64,000 nt of DNA from contig NZ_JAAHTB010000009.1 of NCBI RefSeq assembly GCF_010692745.1, positions 78,778-142,777 on the forward strand. The letters are read 5' to 3'. Positions within the stretch are counted from its first letter, which is position 1; every line of letters begins with the position of its first letter. Source of the stretch: Methylobacterium sp. BTF04 (lineage in GTDB: Bacteria; Pseudomonadota; Alphaproteobacteria; Rhizobiales; Beijerinckiaceae). Shown here piece by piece: positions 56,413-64,000 of the stretch. The position numbers and the translations under genes are program-made. The notes under the pieces are model-generated. The model did no database searches. It was given only the letters and a program-made list of their open reading frames with translations, and was not told where the DNA came from.

Positions 56413-59400
56413 ATGCGGTTCGAACGGCGCCTCACCACGGCCGGGCAATCCCCCTACGCGACCATTCAATTCCGCAAGGTGCTGAGCGAGATCCGCAATC
56501 CGGACGGCTCGGTGGTGTTCCGCCTCGAGGGCATCGAGGTTCCCGAGAGCTGGAGCCAGGTCGCCAGCGACGTGCTGGCCCAAAAGTACTTTCGCAAGGC
56601 CGGCGTCCCCGCCCGCCTGCGGAAGGTCGAGGAGAACGACGTTCCGTCGTTCCTGTGGCGCTCCGTCCCCGACGAGGCCGCTTTGGCAGAGCTTCCCGAG
56701 GGCGAGCGCACCGGTTCGGAGACTTCCTCGACCCAGGTGTTCGATCGCCTCGCCGGCTGCTGGACCTATTGGGGCTGGAAGGGCGGCTATTTCACCTCCG
56801 AGGAGGATGCCTCCGCGTTCCTCGACGAGCTGCGCTTCATGCTCGCCCGCCAGATGGTGGCGCCGAACTCGCCGCAATGGTTCAACACCGGCCTGCATTG
56901 GGCCTACGGCATCGATGGTCCGGCACAGGGCCACTACTATGTTGACTATCGGACCGGCGAACTGACGAAGTCGGCCTCGTCCTATGAGCATCCGCAGCCG
57001 CACGCCTGCTTCATCCAGGGCGTGCAGGACGACCTCGTCAACGAGGGCGGAATCATGGACCTGTGGGTGCGCGAGGCGCGCCTGTTCAAGTACGGCTCCG
57101 GCACCGGCTCGAACTTCTCGATGCTGCGCGGCGAGAACGAGAAGCTCGGCGGCGGCGGCAAGTCGTCGGGGCTGATGTCGTTCCTCAAGATCGGCGACCG
57201 GGCGGCCGGCGCCATCAAGTCCGGCGGCACCACGCGCCGCGCCGCCAAGATGGTCATCGTCGATATCGACCACCCCGACATCGAGTCCTACATCGATTGG
57301 AAGGTGAAGGAGGAGCAGAAGGTCGCCGCCCTCGTCACCGGCTCGAAGATCGTCTCGAAGCACCTTCAGGCGGTGATGAAGGCCTGCACCCAGTGCGAGG
57401 CCGAGGGCGATGCCTGCTTCGACCCCGAGCGCAATCCGGCCCTGAAGAAGGCCGTGAAGGCCGCCCGCAAGGAAATGGTGCCGGACGCCTACACCAAGCG
57501 CGTGATCCAGTTCGCCCGCCAGGGCTTCACCAAGATCGACTTCCCCGTCTACGACACCGACTGGGATTCCGAGGCCTACCTGACGGTAGCCGGCCAGAAC
57601 TCCAACAACTCGGTGTCGCTGACCGACGACTTCCTGCGTGCGGTGGAAGCCGATGCGGACTGGGACCTGAAGGCCCGCACCACCGGCAAGACCACCAAGA
57701 CGCTGCCGGCGCGCGAGCTGTGGGACAAGATCGGCGAGGCCGCCTGGGCCTCGGCCGATCCGGGCCTGCACTTCAACACCACCATGAACGATTGGCACAC
57801 CTGCCCGTCGGGCGGGCGCATCCGGGCGTCGAACCCCTGCTCCGAATACATGTTCCTCGACGACACCGCCTGCAACCTGGCCTCCGCCAACCTGCTGACG
57901 ATGTACGACCAGGCCACCAACCAGTTCGACGTCGCCGCCTTCGAGCACCTCAACCGGCTCTGGACGGTGGTCCTCGAAATCTCGGTGCTGATGGCGCAGT
58001 TCCCGTCGAAGGAGATCGCCGAGCTCTCGTTCCGCTACCGCACCCTCGGTCTCGGCTACGCCAATATCGGCGGCCTGCTGATGAGCATGGGCCTGCCCTA
58101 CGATTCCGAGAAGGGTCGGGCCTTGGCCGGTGCGCTCACCGCGATCATGACCGGCGTGGCCTATTCCACGTCGGCCGAGATGGCCGGTGAACTCGGGGCC
58201 TTCCCGGCCTACGAGGAGAACGCCGATGCCATGCTCAAGGTGATCCGCAACCATCGCCGCGCCGCCTATGGCGAGGCGGCCGGCTACGAGTTCCTGAGCA
58301 TCGCACCGGTCCCCCTCGACCTCGCCAACGTGCCCCAGTCCGATCTCGTGGAGCGCGCGAAGATCGCCTGGGACCGCGCCCTCGCCCTTGGTGAGGAGCA
58401 CGGGTTCCGCAACGCGCAGGCCACCGTCATCGCCCCCACCGGGACGATCGGCCTCGTCATGGATTGCGATACGACTGGGATCGAGCCGGACTTCGCCCTG
58501 GTGAAGTTCAAGAAGCTCGCCGGCGGCGGCTACTTCAAGATCATCAACCGCGCGGTACCGGACGCCCTGCGCACCCTCGGCTACCGCGAATCCGAGATCG
58601 CCGAGATCGAGGCCTATGCGGTGGGCCACGGCTCGATGGGCCAGGCGCCGGCGGTCAATCCCGGCAGCCTGCGGTCGAAGGGCTTCACAGACGACAAGAT
58701 CGCGGCGATCGAGGCGGGATTGAAGTCGGCCTTCGACATCAAGTTCGTGTTCAACCGCTGGACGCTGGGCGACGACTTCCTCACCACCGTGCTCAAGGTC
58801 CCGGCCGAGAAGCTCAGCGACCCGACCTTCGAGATCCTGCCCTTCCTCGGCTACACCCGGAAGGACATCGAGGCCGCCAATACCCACATCTGCGGAGCGA
58901 TGACGCTGGAAGGCGCGCCGCACCTCAAGGTGTCGGATTACGCGGTGTTCGATTGCGCCAACCCGTGCGGCCGCATCGGCAAGCGTTACCTCTCGGTGGA
59001 GAGCCACATCCGCATGATGGCGGCAGCCCAGCCGTTCATCTCGGGGGCGATCTCCAAGACCATCAACATGCCCAACGACGCCACGGTCGAGGATTGCAAG
59101 AACGCCTACAAGCTGTCCTGGACCCTGGCGCTGAAGGCCAACGCCCTCTACCGCGACGGCTCCAAGCTGTCGCAGCCGCTGAACTCGGCTCTCATCGCCG
59201 ATGAGGAGGAGGATGCCGACGACGTGATCGAGGCCCTGGTCGCTCAGCCGGCCAGTGCCAAGGCGGCGCAGCTCGCCGAGAAGATCGTCGAGCGGGTGAT
59301 CGAGCGGGTCGAGCGCATCCGTGCGCGCGAAAAGATGCCCCACCGTCGCAAGGGCTATACCCAGAAGGCCGTGGTCGGCGGGCACAAGGTCTACCTGCGC

Positions 59401-60141
59401 ACCGGCGAATACGATGATGGCCGCCTCGGCGAGATCTTCATCGACATGCACAAGGAAGGCGCCACCTTCCGGAGCCTGATGAACAACTTCGCCATCGCGA
59501 TCTCGCTCGGCCTCCAGTACGGCGTGCCGCTCGAGGAGTATGTCGAGGCCTTCACCTTCACCCGGTTCGAGCCGGCCGGTCTGGTGCAGGGCAACGATGC
59601 GATCAAGAACGCGACCTCGCTTCTCGACTACGTGTTCCGCGAGCTGGCCGTGTCGTATCTCGGCCGCACCGATCTCGCCCACGTCAATCCGTCCGAGATC
59701 GGCGGCACGGTGATCGGCGGCGGCGAGAGCGACACCACCCGCGAGCCGGGCAAGCCCGAGCAGACCGCCGCCAGCGTCGTGTCCCGCGGCCTCCTGCGCG
59801 GCTCCGCCGACCGCCTCACCCTGATCCAGGGCGGCCCGGCGGGCGGCACCGTGGGTGTCGGCGCCGCCAGCACCGGGCAATCGACCCCGGCCGGCGGCGT
59901 GGTCCACGCGGTGCGGGGCGCGACGGCGCTGAAATCCGAGTTGGAGGAGGACCGGACCGTCACCCTCGGCTTCGCACAGCCCGTTGCCCAGCCGGCGGAT
60001 ACCAAGGCGACGCGCCGGGCCGAAGCCAAGCTGAAAGGCTATGTCGGCGAGTCGTGCCCGGAATGCGCGAACTTCACCATGGTCCGGAACGGGACCTGCC
60101 TGAAGTGCGACACCTGCGGCTCGACGACGGGTTGCTCGTAA
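56413..60141 (+). CDS. nrdJ: Vitamin B12-dependent (class II) ribonucleotide reductase
   Basis: A 1242-residue adenosylcobalamin-dependent RNR that makes deoxyribonucleotides with or without oxygen. Conserved parts include [18 protein letters not shown] (active-site Cys/Glu region), N-S-P-Q-W-F-N-T-G and the C-terminal redox Cys pairs (C-P-E-C ... C-L-K-C-D-T-C-G). The length matches alphaproteobacterial NrdJ. No cobalamin riboswitch is evident upstream; NrdR-like boxes are. The gene marks the left border of an AT-rich island. Confidence 0.97.
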   Translation: MRFERRLTTAGQSPYATIQFRKVLSEIRNPDGSVVFRLEGIEVPESWSQVASDVLAQKYFRKAGVPARLRKVEENDVPSFLWRSVPDEAALAELPEGERTGSETSSTQVFDRLAGCWTYWGWKGGYFTSEEDASAFLDELRFMLARQMVAPNSPQWFNTGLHWAYGIDGPAQGHYYVDYRTGELTKSASSYEHPQPHACFIQGVQDDLVNEGGIMDLWVREARLFKYGSGTGSNFSMLRGENEKLGGGGKSSGLMSFLKIGDRAAGAIKSGGTTRRAAKMVIVDIDHPDIESYIDWKVKEEQKVAALVTGSKIVSKHLQAVMKACTQCEAEGDACFDPERNPALKKAVKAARKEMVPDAYTKRVIQFARQGFTKIDFPVYDTDWDSEAYLTVAGQNSNNSVSLTDDFLRAVEADADWDLKARTTGKTTKTLPARELWDKIGEAAWASADPGLHFNTTMNDWHTCPSGGRIRASNPCSEYMFLDDTACNLASANLLTMYDQATNQFDVAAFEHLNRLWTVVLEISVLMAQFPSKEIAELSFRYRTLGLGYANIGGLLMSMGLPYDSEKGRALAGALTAIMTGVAYSTSAEMAGELGAFPAYEENADAMLKVIRNHRRAAYGEAAGYEFLSIAPVPLDLANVPQSDLVERAKIAWDRALALGEEHGFRNAQATVIAPTGTIGLVMDCDTTGIEPDFALVKFKKLAGGGYFKIINRAVPDALRTLGYRESEIAEIEAYAVGHGSMGQAPAVNPGSLRSKGFTDDKIAAIEAGLKSAFDIKFVFNRWTLGDDFLTTVLKVPAEKLSDPTFEILPFLGYTRKDIEAANTHICGAMTLEGAPHLKVSDYAVFDCANPCGRIGKRYLSVESHIRMMAAAQPFISGAISKTINMPNDATVEDCKNAYKLSWTLALKANALYRDGSKLSQPLNSALIADEEEDADDVIEALVAQPASAKAAQLAEKIVERVIERVERIRAREKMPHRRKGYTQKAVVGGHKVYLRTGEYDDGRLGEIFIDMHKEGATFRSLMNNFAIAISLGLQYGVPLEEYVEAFTFTRFEPAGLVQGNDAIKNATSLLDYVFRELAVSYLGRTDLAHVNPSEIGGTVIGGGESDTTREPGKPEQTAASVVSRGLLRGSADRLTLIQGGPAGGTVGVGAASTGQSTPAGGVVHAVRGATALKSELEEDRTVTLGFAQPVAQPADTKATRRAEAKLKGYVGESCPECANFTMVRNGTCLKCDTCGSTTGCS

Positions 60142-60628
60142 CGGCTCAGGATCGACGCTAATGTAGCGAAGAGGCGAGTTTGGGCCCAAAAATAGGGGAG
60201 TTTGGGCACTCGCTACAGGCAAGTTTGGTCCCAACAGTCAGAAACCGTGAAGTCGGCGGGCAAAGAGTGGTCATTGCCTGGTAGCGATGAGAGGCATCGT
60301 GGGAGATGAGCAAACAGTGCTCATCGCCCATGATGCGGACGAGAACAAAACAAGTACGGACCGATACGCATCGGGTACGTTCATCAACGAAGGTTGGAAT
60401 TTAAACCATCGAACCTTGGCTGGAACAAATAGTGAATCATGGTGGTTGTATAATGCCAACCCTACGTTGGCCTGCAGGCCAGCCGCGGCATATACATCCG
60501 ATTTTGCTAATTCCATAGCTTGGGTCAGCTCTTTGCTATGGAAGCCATTGTGCCCGCTCAAGTTAAAATGGATAAAATGGAACTTTAACAGGCAGCATCT
60601 GAGACTATAATTTGATTGGGAGAGTCAC
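60142..60628 (+). other. Left flank of the AT-rich island, no gene recognised
   Basis: The sequence changes from GC-rich core to AT-rich DNA across this stretch. Small overlapping frames exist on both strands (about 96-107 codons) but have no ribosome site or recognisable motif. It holds three spaced repeats at 60177-60230 and a TATAAT at 60449-60454 with no good -35 box, a weak promoter candidate for the operon that starts at 60629. Confidence 0.45.
60177..60230. repeat. Three AGTTTGG direct repeats at 22-23 bp intervals
   Basis: AGTTTGGGC at 60177 and 60199 and AGTTTGGTC at 60222 are evenly spaced by about two helical turns, each preceded by a G-rich pair of bases. TAGCGA (60164-60169) and its complement TCGCTA (60210-60215) bracket the first two. 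This could be a residue of an insertion-sequence end or an operator array; neither is established. Confidence 0.5.
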
Positions 60629-61000
60629 ATGGCCGACAAAAAAGTGATATTTGTTGCATTTGCTATCGAAGACGTAACGCAACGTGACTTTTTGAAAGGT
60701 CAGTCGTTAAATACTTCGTCTCCGTTTGAATACATCGATATGTCTGTGAAGGAGGCATACGATACGGGCTGGAAGGACAAGGTTAGGACTCGAATAAAGC
60801 GGTCCGATGGTGTGATCGTTCTAGTTTCTAAAAACTCTGCTGCGTCCACTGGTCAAAAATGGGAAATTCAGTGCGCCAAAGAGGAAGGCGTTAAAATACT
60901 CGGAATACGAGCCTACAAAGATGATAACGCTACAATAGCTGGTATAACTGTTAAAGATTGGACCTGGGTTGCTATTTCTACTTTTATTGACTCGTTGTAA
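60629..61000 (+). CDS. TIR-like domain protein (DUF1863/ThsB-like), predicted immune signal synthase
   Basis: A 123-residue single-domain protein resembling the MTH538/ThsB TIR-like family. It begins with [10 protein letters not shown], followed by [18 protein letters not shown], the [13 protein letters not shown] core strand and K-W-E-I-Q-C-A-K, where E79 is the candidate catalytic Glu. Family members in Thoeris turn NAD+ into a cyclic ADP-ribose type signal upon phage infection; that this one does so is inference. GGGAGAG precedes the ATG. First gene of a four-gene operon; five bases separate it from the caspase-like gene. AT-rich codons mark it as acquired. Confidence 0.82.
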   Translation: MADKKVIFVAFAIEDVTQRDFLKGQSLNTSSPFEYIDMSVKEAYDTGWKDKVRTRIKRSDGVIVLVSKNSAASTGQKWEIQCAKEEGVKILGIRAYKDDNATIAGITVKDWTWVAISTFIDSL

Positions 61001-61005
61001 TCATA

Positions 61006-61998
61006 ATGCGAAAAGCTCTGATAGTTGGGATTGACTATTATACAGACCTTACCCAGCTTCATGGCTGCGTAGGCGACGCAAATGCCGTGGCGACCGTACT
61101 CGGTCGTCACTACGATGAGTCAGCAAATTTTACCGCCCCAAAGGTTCTTGTAGCGGAAGGGGTACACAATCTTGTAAGTCGAAAAAATCTCCGCGATGCT
61201 ATTGAAGCTCTCTTCGCTGATAAAACTGAAATTTCCCTTTTCTACTTTGCAGGACATGGCTTCGTAGACGAGACGTCTGGTTTTCTTTGCTCAAGTGACT
61301 GCAGAGACGGACATGATGGCCTATCGTTACATGATGTAATGGTCTTAGCGAGGAATTCTCCTGCAGCTAACAAAATAATCATTCTTGATAGCTGTCACGC
61401 CGGCGTTGCTGGCAATCGTGCTGGTGGAGATAGCGCGGATCTTAGTCATGGTATGACCATTCTCACCGCATCTACCGAAAAACAATATTCTTTTGAAGGT
61501 GGAAATGGAGCCCCGGGCGTATTTACAAATCTCATGGTGAATGCCCTTGAAGGTGCGGCAGCAAATTTGATCGGTGACGTCACTCCGGGCAGTGTCTACG
61601 CACATATCGATCAATCGCTTGGCCCATGGGGTGGACAACGCCCTGTTTTTAAAACGAACGTTCAGAAGTTTGTTTCTTTGCGGCGCGCGAAACCACCGAT
61701 AGATTTTGAGGACTTGCGAAAACTCGCGACATACTTTCCAGAGGAAGGCTTCTTGCTTCAGCTAGATCCTTCCTATGAGCCTGAAAGATCGCAAGAGCAA
61801 AAAAACGACCCAACTATTCCGGCGCCTGATCCTACAAAGAACGCGGTTTTCAAAACATTGCAAAAATATGTGACAGTCAATCTCGTTTGTCCGGTTGATG
61901 CACCACATATGTGGCATGCAGCTATGTATTCAAAATCTTGCAGGCTTACCATTCTGGGCGAGCACTATAGGCGTCTCATATCTGGGAATCTGATATAA
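61006..61998 (+). CDS. Caspase-like (peptidase C14) protease, predicted immune effector
   Basis: A 330-residue protein. The caspase-hemoglobinase fold covers about residues 1-230: it opens with [10 protein letters not shown], has the catalytic His in F-Y-F-A-G-H-G (H84) and the catalytic Cys in I-L-D-S-C-H-A-G (C130), and T-I-L-T-A-S follows. The last 100 residues (from about 236) match no domain I know and may sense a signal or bind substrate. Placed directly after a TIR-like gene, it resembles the TIR-caspase form of Thoeris, in which a TIR-made nucleotide switches on the protease. It overlaps the next gene by one base (TAATG). Confidence 0.85.
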   Translation: MRKALIVGIDYYTDLTQLHGCVGDANAVATVLGRHYDESANFTAPKVLVAEGVHNLVSRKNLRDAIEALFADKTEISLFYFAGHGFVDETSGFLCSSDCRDGHDGLSLHDVMVLARNSPAANKIIILDSCHAGVAGNRAGGDSADLSHGMTILTASTEKQYSFEGGNGAPGVFTNLMVNALEGAAANLIGDVTPGSVYAHIDQSLGPWGGQRPVFKTNVQKFVSLRRAKPPIDFEDLRKLATYFPEEGFLLQLDPSYEPERSQEQKNDPTIPAPDPTKNAVFKTLQKYVTVNLVCPVDAPHMWHAAMYSKSCRLTILGEHYRRLISGNLI

Positions 61999-62279
61999 TG
62001 GCTGCCTCATTAACAACTAACGCTGAACTCATTGAAGAACTTGCATCGATAGAGCACCAGAGATGGGCGCACTGGCAAAAGTATATGCATGAGAAGGCAA
62101 CCAAGCAGCCCGATGGATCTCTCGTTTTGCCTGCAGACCTTGTAAAGCGATGGGAAAAGCAGATCGGCACACCTTATGATCTTTTATCTGCCTCCGAGAA
62201 GGAAAGCGATCGAGAACAGGTCAATTTGTACCTGCCTGTGATTGATAAGTTCATTTCAAAAATCGAAAGCGAATTCTGA
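61998..62279 (+). CDS. Small RyR-like domain protein
   Basis: A 93-residue protein that is essentially one domain. The pattern E19-H20-x2-W23-x2-W26, W52, P59-Y60, L63-S-x-x-E67-K68 and D71-R72-E resembles the ryanodine-receptor (RyR) repeat, in which H..W, P-Y-x-x-L and E-K-x-x-D-R are fixed. RyR domains in prokaryotic conflict systems are proposed to bind nucleotide-type ligands; the ligand here is unknown. It is joined by one-base overlaps to the caspase-like gene before it and the phosphoesterase gene after it, so it is translated in step with both. The RyR assignment is by eye. Confidence 0.6.
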   Translation: MAASLTTNAELIEELASIEHQRWAHWQKYMHEKATKQPDGSLVLPADLVKRWEKQIGTPYDLLSASEKESDREQVNLYLPVIDKFISKIESEF

Positions 62280-63661
62280 TGTCCAATAAGTTCGAAACTT
62301 TTAGAGATCCAGTCTTATCAATTTTTCAGTCCGCTGTTTCCGAAGTAGCCGCCAAAATCGACGCCAAGCCCAATACAAACGCACGAGGATTTGAACAAGG
62401 CCGCCCACAAAGATCAGCTTCAAGCATACTAAATGAACTGGCATTAGAAATTGCGTCAGCCGAGTACAATTCTACTCAGAGGGTGACGATTAACACGAAC
62501 GCTACGCTCACTCCCCGAGAGCTTTCTAAATCTGGGATTACTAAAGTTTGTGCCGAGATGGCATTTAGATATCTTAAAGCAATGGCCAAAGGGGACAAAG
62601 TCGAAGTTGCTCGATTAGTTGGAGAGTACACAACAAGTACATGCGATCTTGAGTGGGCTACCACACTCGCAGAGTATTACAAATATTTCGGCACTGATGG
62701 AAATCTTAGGCCTATACCGTATATCCGTGCTTCCGACATCGGACCGAGCGTTATCGAAATCAAATCTGATGCTCGTATCGCCCTTGTCAGCGATTGGGGA
62801 ACCGGCGCATCTCCGGCAATGGAAGTTTTGAGAAACATTAAAGCTGCAGATCCTGATATATTCATCCACTTAGGAGATATATATTATTCCGGCACACATT
62901 TGGAATGTAAGAATAATTTTCTGGAGCCGATAAACAAAATTCTTAGATCAGATAAAGACATTCCAGTTTTTACGATATCTGGGAACCATGATATGTACTG
63001 TGGCGGCATCGGGTTTTATGACTTGATTAAAACTCTAAACAAGCCCCCTTTGCAGCAGTCAGCAAGTTTTTTCTGTTTAAGAGCAGCTAATGAAAAATGG
63101 CAGATTTTAGGGCTCGATACTGGACTTCATGATTACAATCCTGCTGGTGTCAGTGCCGCTATTACTTATTTGGAAGAAGATGAAATTGAGTGGCACTGTG
63201 AACGCATTCGTGAATTCAGTGGTCGAACTATACTACTGTCACACCACCAACTTTTTTCAGCGTTTTCGCCTATTGGTCCAGCCCTTCAAGGTAAAAGATC
63301 TCCATTTAATTCAAATCTGCTAAAAGCATTTAATAGCATGAATGCGGATGGTAAGGTATCGGCTTGGTTTTGGGGTCATGAGCATTCGCTCGGCATTTAT
63401 AAAGATTTTGTGGGCCTGAAATACGGTAGATGCATCGGACACGGTGCAGTTCCAGTATCGGTTGTAGACAAGATTTATGATGTCTTTCCCGATTTAGATA
63501 ATGCTCCAGAGATGATTGAAGGCTGTGAACTTAAAACTCAGGGTGGAGTGTATAATCATGGGCACACCATACTAAAATTTGGCGGTGAAACATGCACAGC
63601 GGAATACTACCAAGCGTCATTAAATGGAAATAACTTAATATACCGAGAAGTAATAAATTGA
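62279..63661 (+). CDS. Metallophosphoesterase with purple-acid-phosphatase motif pattern and novel N-terminal region
   Basis: A 460-residue protein. The C-terminal 300 residues carry all five metal motifs of the calcineurin superfamily in the purple-acid-phosphatase form: S-D-W-G-T-G (D172), G-D-I-Y-Y (D200, Y203), G-N-H-D (235-238), L-S-H-H (H322 or H323) and G-H-E-H (366-369). The N-terminal 150 residues are mostly helical by eye and unlike anything I recognise. There is no signal peptide, so it acts in the cytoplasm. It starts on the stop of the RyR-like gene (TGATG). In this cassette it could degrade the TIR-made signal or be an effector; the sequence does not decide. Confidence 0.8.
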   Translation: MSNKFETFRDPVLSIFQSAVSEVAAKIDAKPNTNARGFEQGRPQRSASSILNELALEIASAEYNSTQRVTINTNATLTPRELSKSGITKVCAEMAFRYLKAMAKGDKVEVARLVGEYTTSTCDLEWATTLAEYYKYFGTDGNLRPIPYIRASDIGPSVIEIKSDARIALVSDWGTGASPAMEVLRNIKAADPDIFIHLGDIYYSGTHLECKNNFLEPINKILRSDKDIPVFTISGNHDMYCGGIGFYDLIKTLNKPPLQQSASFFCLRAANEKWQILGLDTGLHDYNPAGVSAAITYLEEDEIEWHCERIREFSGRTILLSHHQLFSAFSPIGPALQGKRSPFNSNLLKAFNSMNADGKVSAWFWGHEHSLGIYKDFVGLKYGRCIGHGAVPVSVVDKIYDVFPDLDNAPEMIEGCELKTQGGVYNHGHTILKFGGETCTAEYYQASLNGNNLIYREVIN

Positions 63662-63704
63662 ATATCATCTCTGCCTGCGGCGTTTAGCGAACGGCGCGAA
63701 GACC

Positions 63705-64000
63705 TCAGTTCGATAGGTCGGAAGCAGGAGCTTCCTCCATCCTCGCCTTGATATCCCCTGAGGTGACCGGACGCCAATCCCAGCAATCCACCCCGACGTC
63801 GAGGCTTGTCCGGGTAGCCGGAATGCTGCCGTGGGAATGCCCGTAGACGTGAAGGTCGCCGTGCCAGGCATGGGGCCACGTGACGTGCGCGTAATGGCTG
63901 GCCCATAGCGCGACCGGTTCAGGCATGCCCGGGTCCTGAACGAAGGTGCGCATCCGGCGAAGGCCGCCTTGCTCCGAGGTCTGTCGACGTCCAGCTTTTC
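63705..64000 (-). CDS. Metallophosphoesterase, C-terminal part
   Basis: The leftward frame is open from the window edge to a TGA at 63705, giving about 98 residues. It contains the late motifs L-W-A-S-H-Y-A-H and L-H-V-Y-G-H-S-H-G (GHxH) of a calcineurin-like phosphoesterase. The start lies beyond 64000. It is GC-rich like the core chromosome and so marks the right border of the AT-rich island; it is not closely similar to the island's phosphoesterase. Confidence 0.8.
   Translation of the reverse strand, partial: KAGRRQTSEQGGLRRMRTFVQDPGMPEPVALWASHYAHVTWPHAWHGDLHVYGHSHGSIPATRTSLDVGVDCWDWRPVTSGDIKARMEEAPASDLSN

Noticed and set aside
56281..60234. Leftward open frame of over 1300 codons opposite nrdJ
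   Set aside because: Mirror of nrdJ, which has full family motifs throughout.
60449..60454. TATAAT as the promoter of the TIR-caspase operon
   Set aside because: No -35 box at a proper distance, and AT-rich DNA gives such hexamers by chance.
60271..60610. Two overlapping small frames on opposite strands ahead of the TIR-like gene
   Set aside because: Neither has a ribosome site or motif; they conflict with each other. Kept only as part of the flank description.
1..64000. tRNA or rRNA genes, CRISPR arrays, complete insertion sequences
   Set aside because: No cloverleaf, rRNA-like stretch, regular spacer array or transposase was recognised by eye, including at the island borders.
63662..64000. 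The right-end phosphoesterase as a fifth member of the island operon
   Set aside because: It is on the opposite strand, GC-rich like the core, and its motifs do not suggest close kinship with the island's phosphoesterase.

Overview
The window is about 64 kb of GC-rich chromosome from an alphaproteobacterium, probably Hyphomicrobiales and perhaps close to Methylobacterium. This rests on gene order and protein style (glyA-nrdR-ribD-ribE-ribH-nusB-thiL; tsaB-rimI-plsC-miaB-phoH-ybeY-corC-lnt; amiC next to rne; DUF2155 next to NDUFA12; a B12-dependent ribonucleotide reductase) and was not tested by any search. No rRNA, tRNA, CRISPR array or complete insertion sequence was recognised.

Layout. 1-4.1 kb: 3' end of leuD, a lytic transglycosylase and a membrane-anchored alpha/beta hydrolase. 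4.2-14.8 kb: rplS diverging from nfu, then a compact run for tRNA modification, ribosome maturation and envelope lipids (tsaB to lnt), ending in an MFS transporter. 14.9-21.6 kb: a GGDEF-EAL protein, katA diverging from oxyR with an OxyR-type palindrome over the oxyR start codon, an AbrB-family membrane protein and dgkA. 21.8-31.7 kb: ilvA, a chemotaxis receptor and the leftward glyA/nrdR/riboflavin/nusB/thiL block. 32.0-33.1 kb: an eroded toxin-immunity pair broken by in-frame TGA codons. 33.1-43.6 kb: cell-wall genes (L,D-transpeptidase, PBP1A, amidase) around a copper-acquisition cluster (DUF2946, YcnI-PCuAC fusion, TonB receptor) and an AlgX-like protein. 44.3-60.1 kb: rne, an aminotransferase, a DsbA-like protein, aroQ-accB-accC, two paralogous small exported proteins, aat, a LysE exporter, DUF2155, NDUFA12 and nrdJ. 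The nrdJ upstream region carries two NrdR-box-like sites 32 bp apart, and nrdR lies in the same window.

60.2-63.7 kb is an AT-rich island (40% GC in a 60-base sample at 61201-61260, against 67% at 58021-58080). It holds a tightly coupled four-gene operon: a ThsB-like TIR protein, a caspase-like protease, a small RyR-like protein and a metallophosphoesterase with the purple-acid-phosphatase motif pattern. TIR plus caspase recalls Thoeris-type anti-phage immunity. The RyR-like and phosphoesterase partners make the cassette unusual, and it is the strongest candidate here for an undescribed system. The window ends inside a leftward chromosomal metallophosphatase gene.
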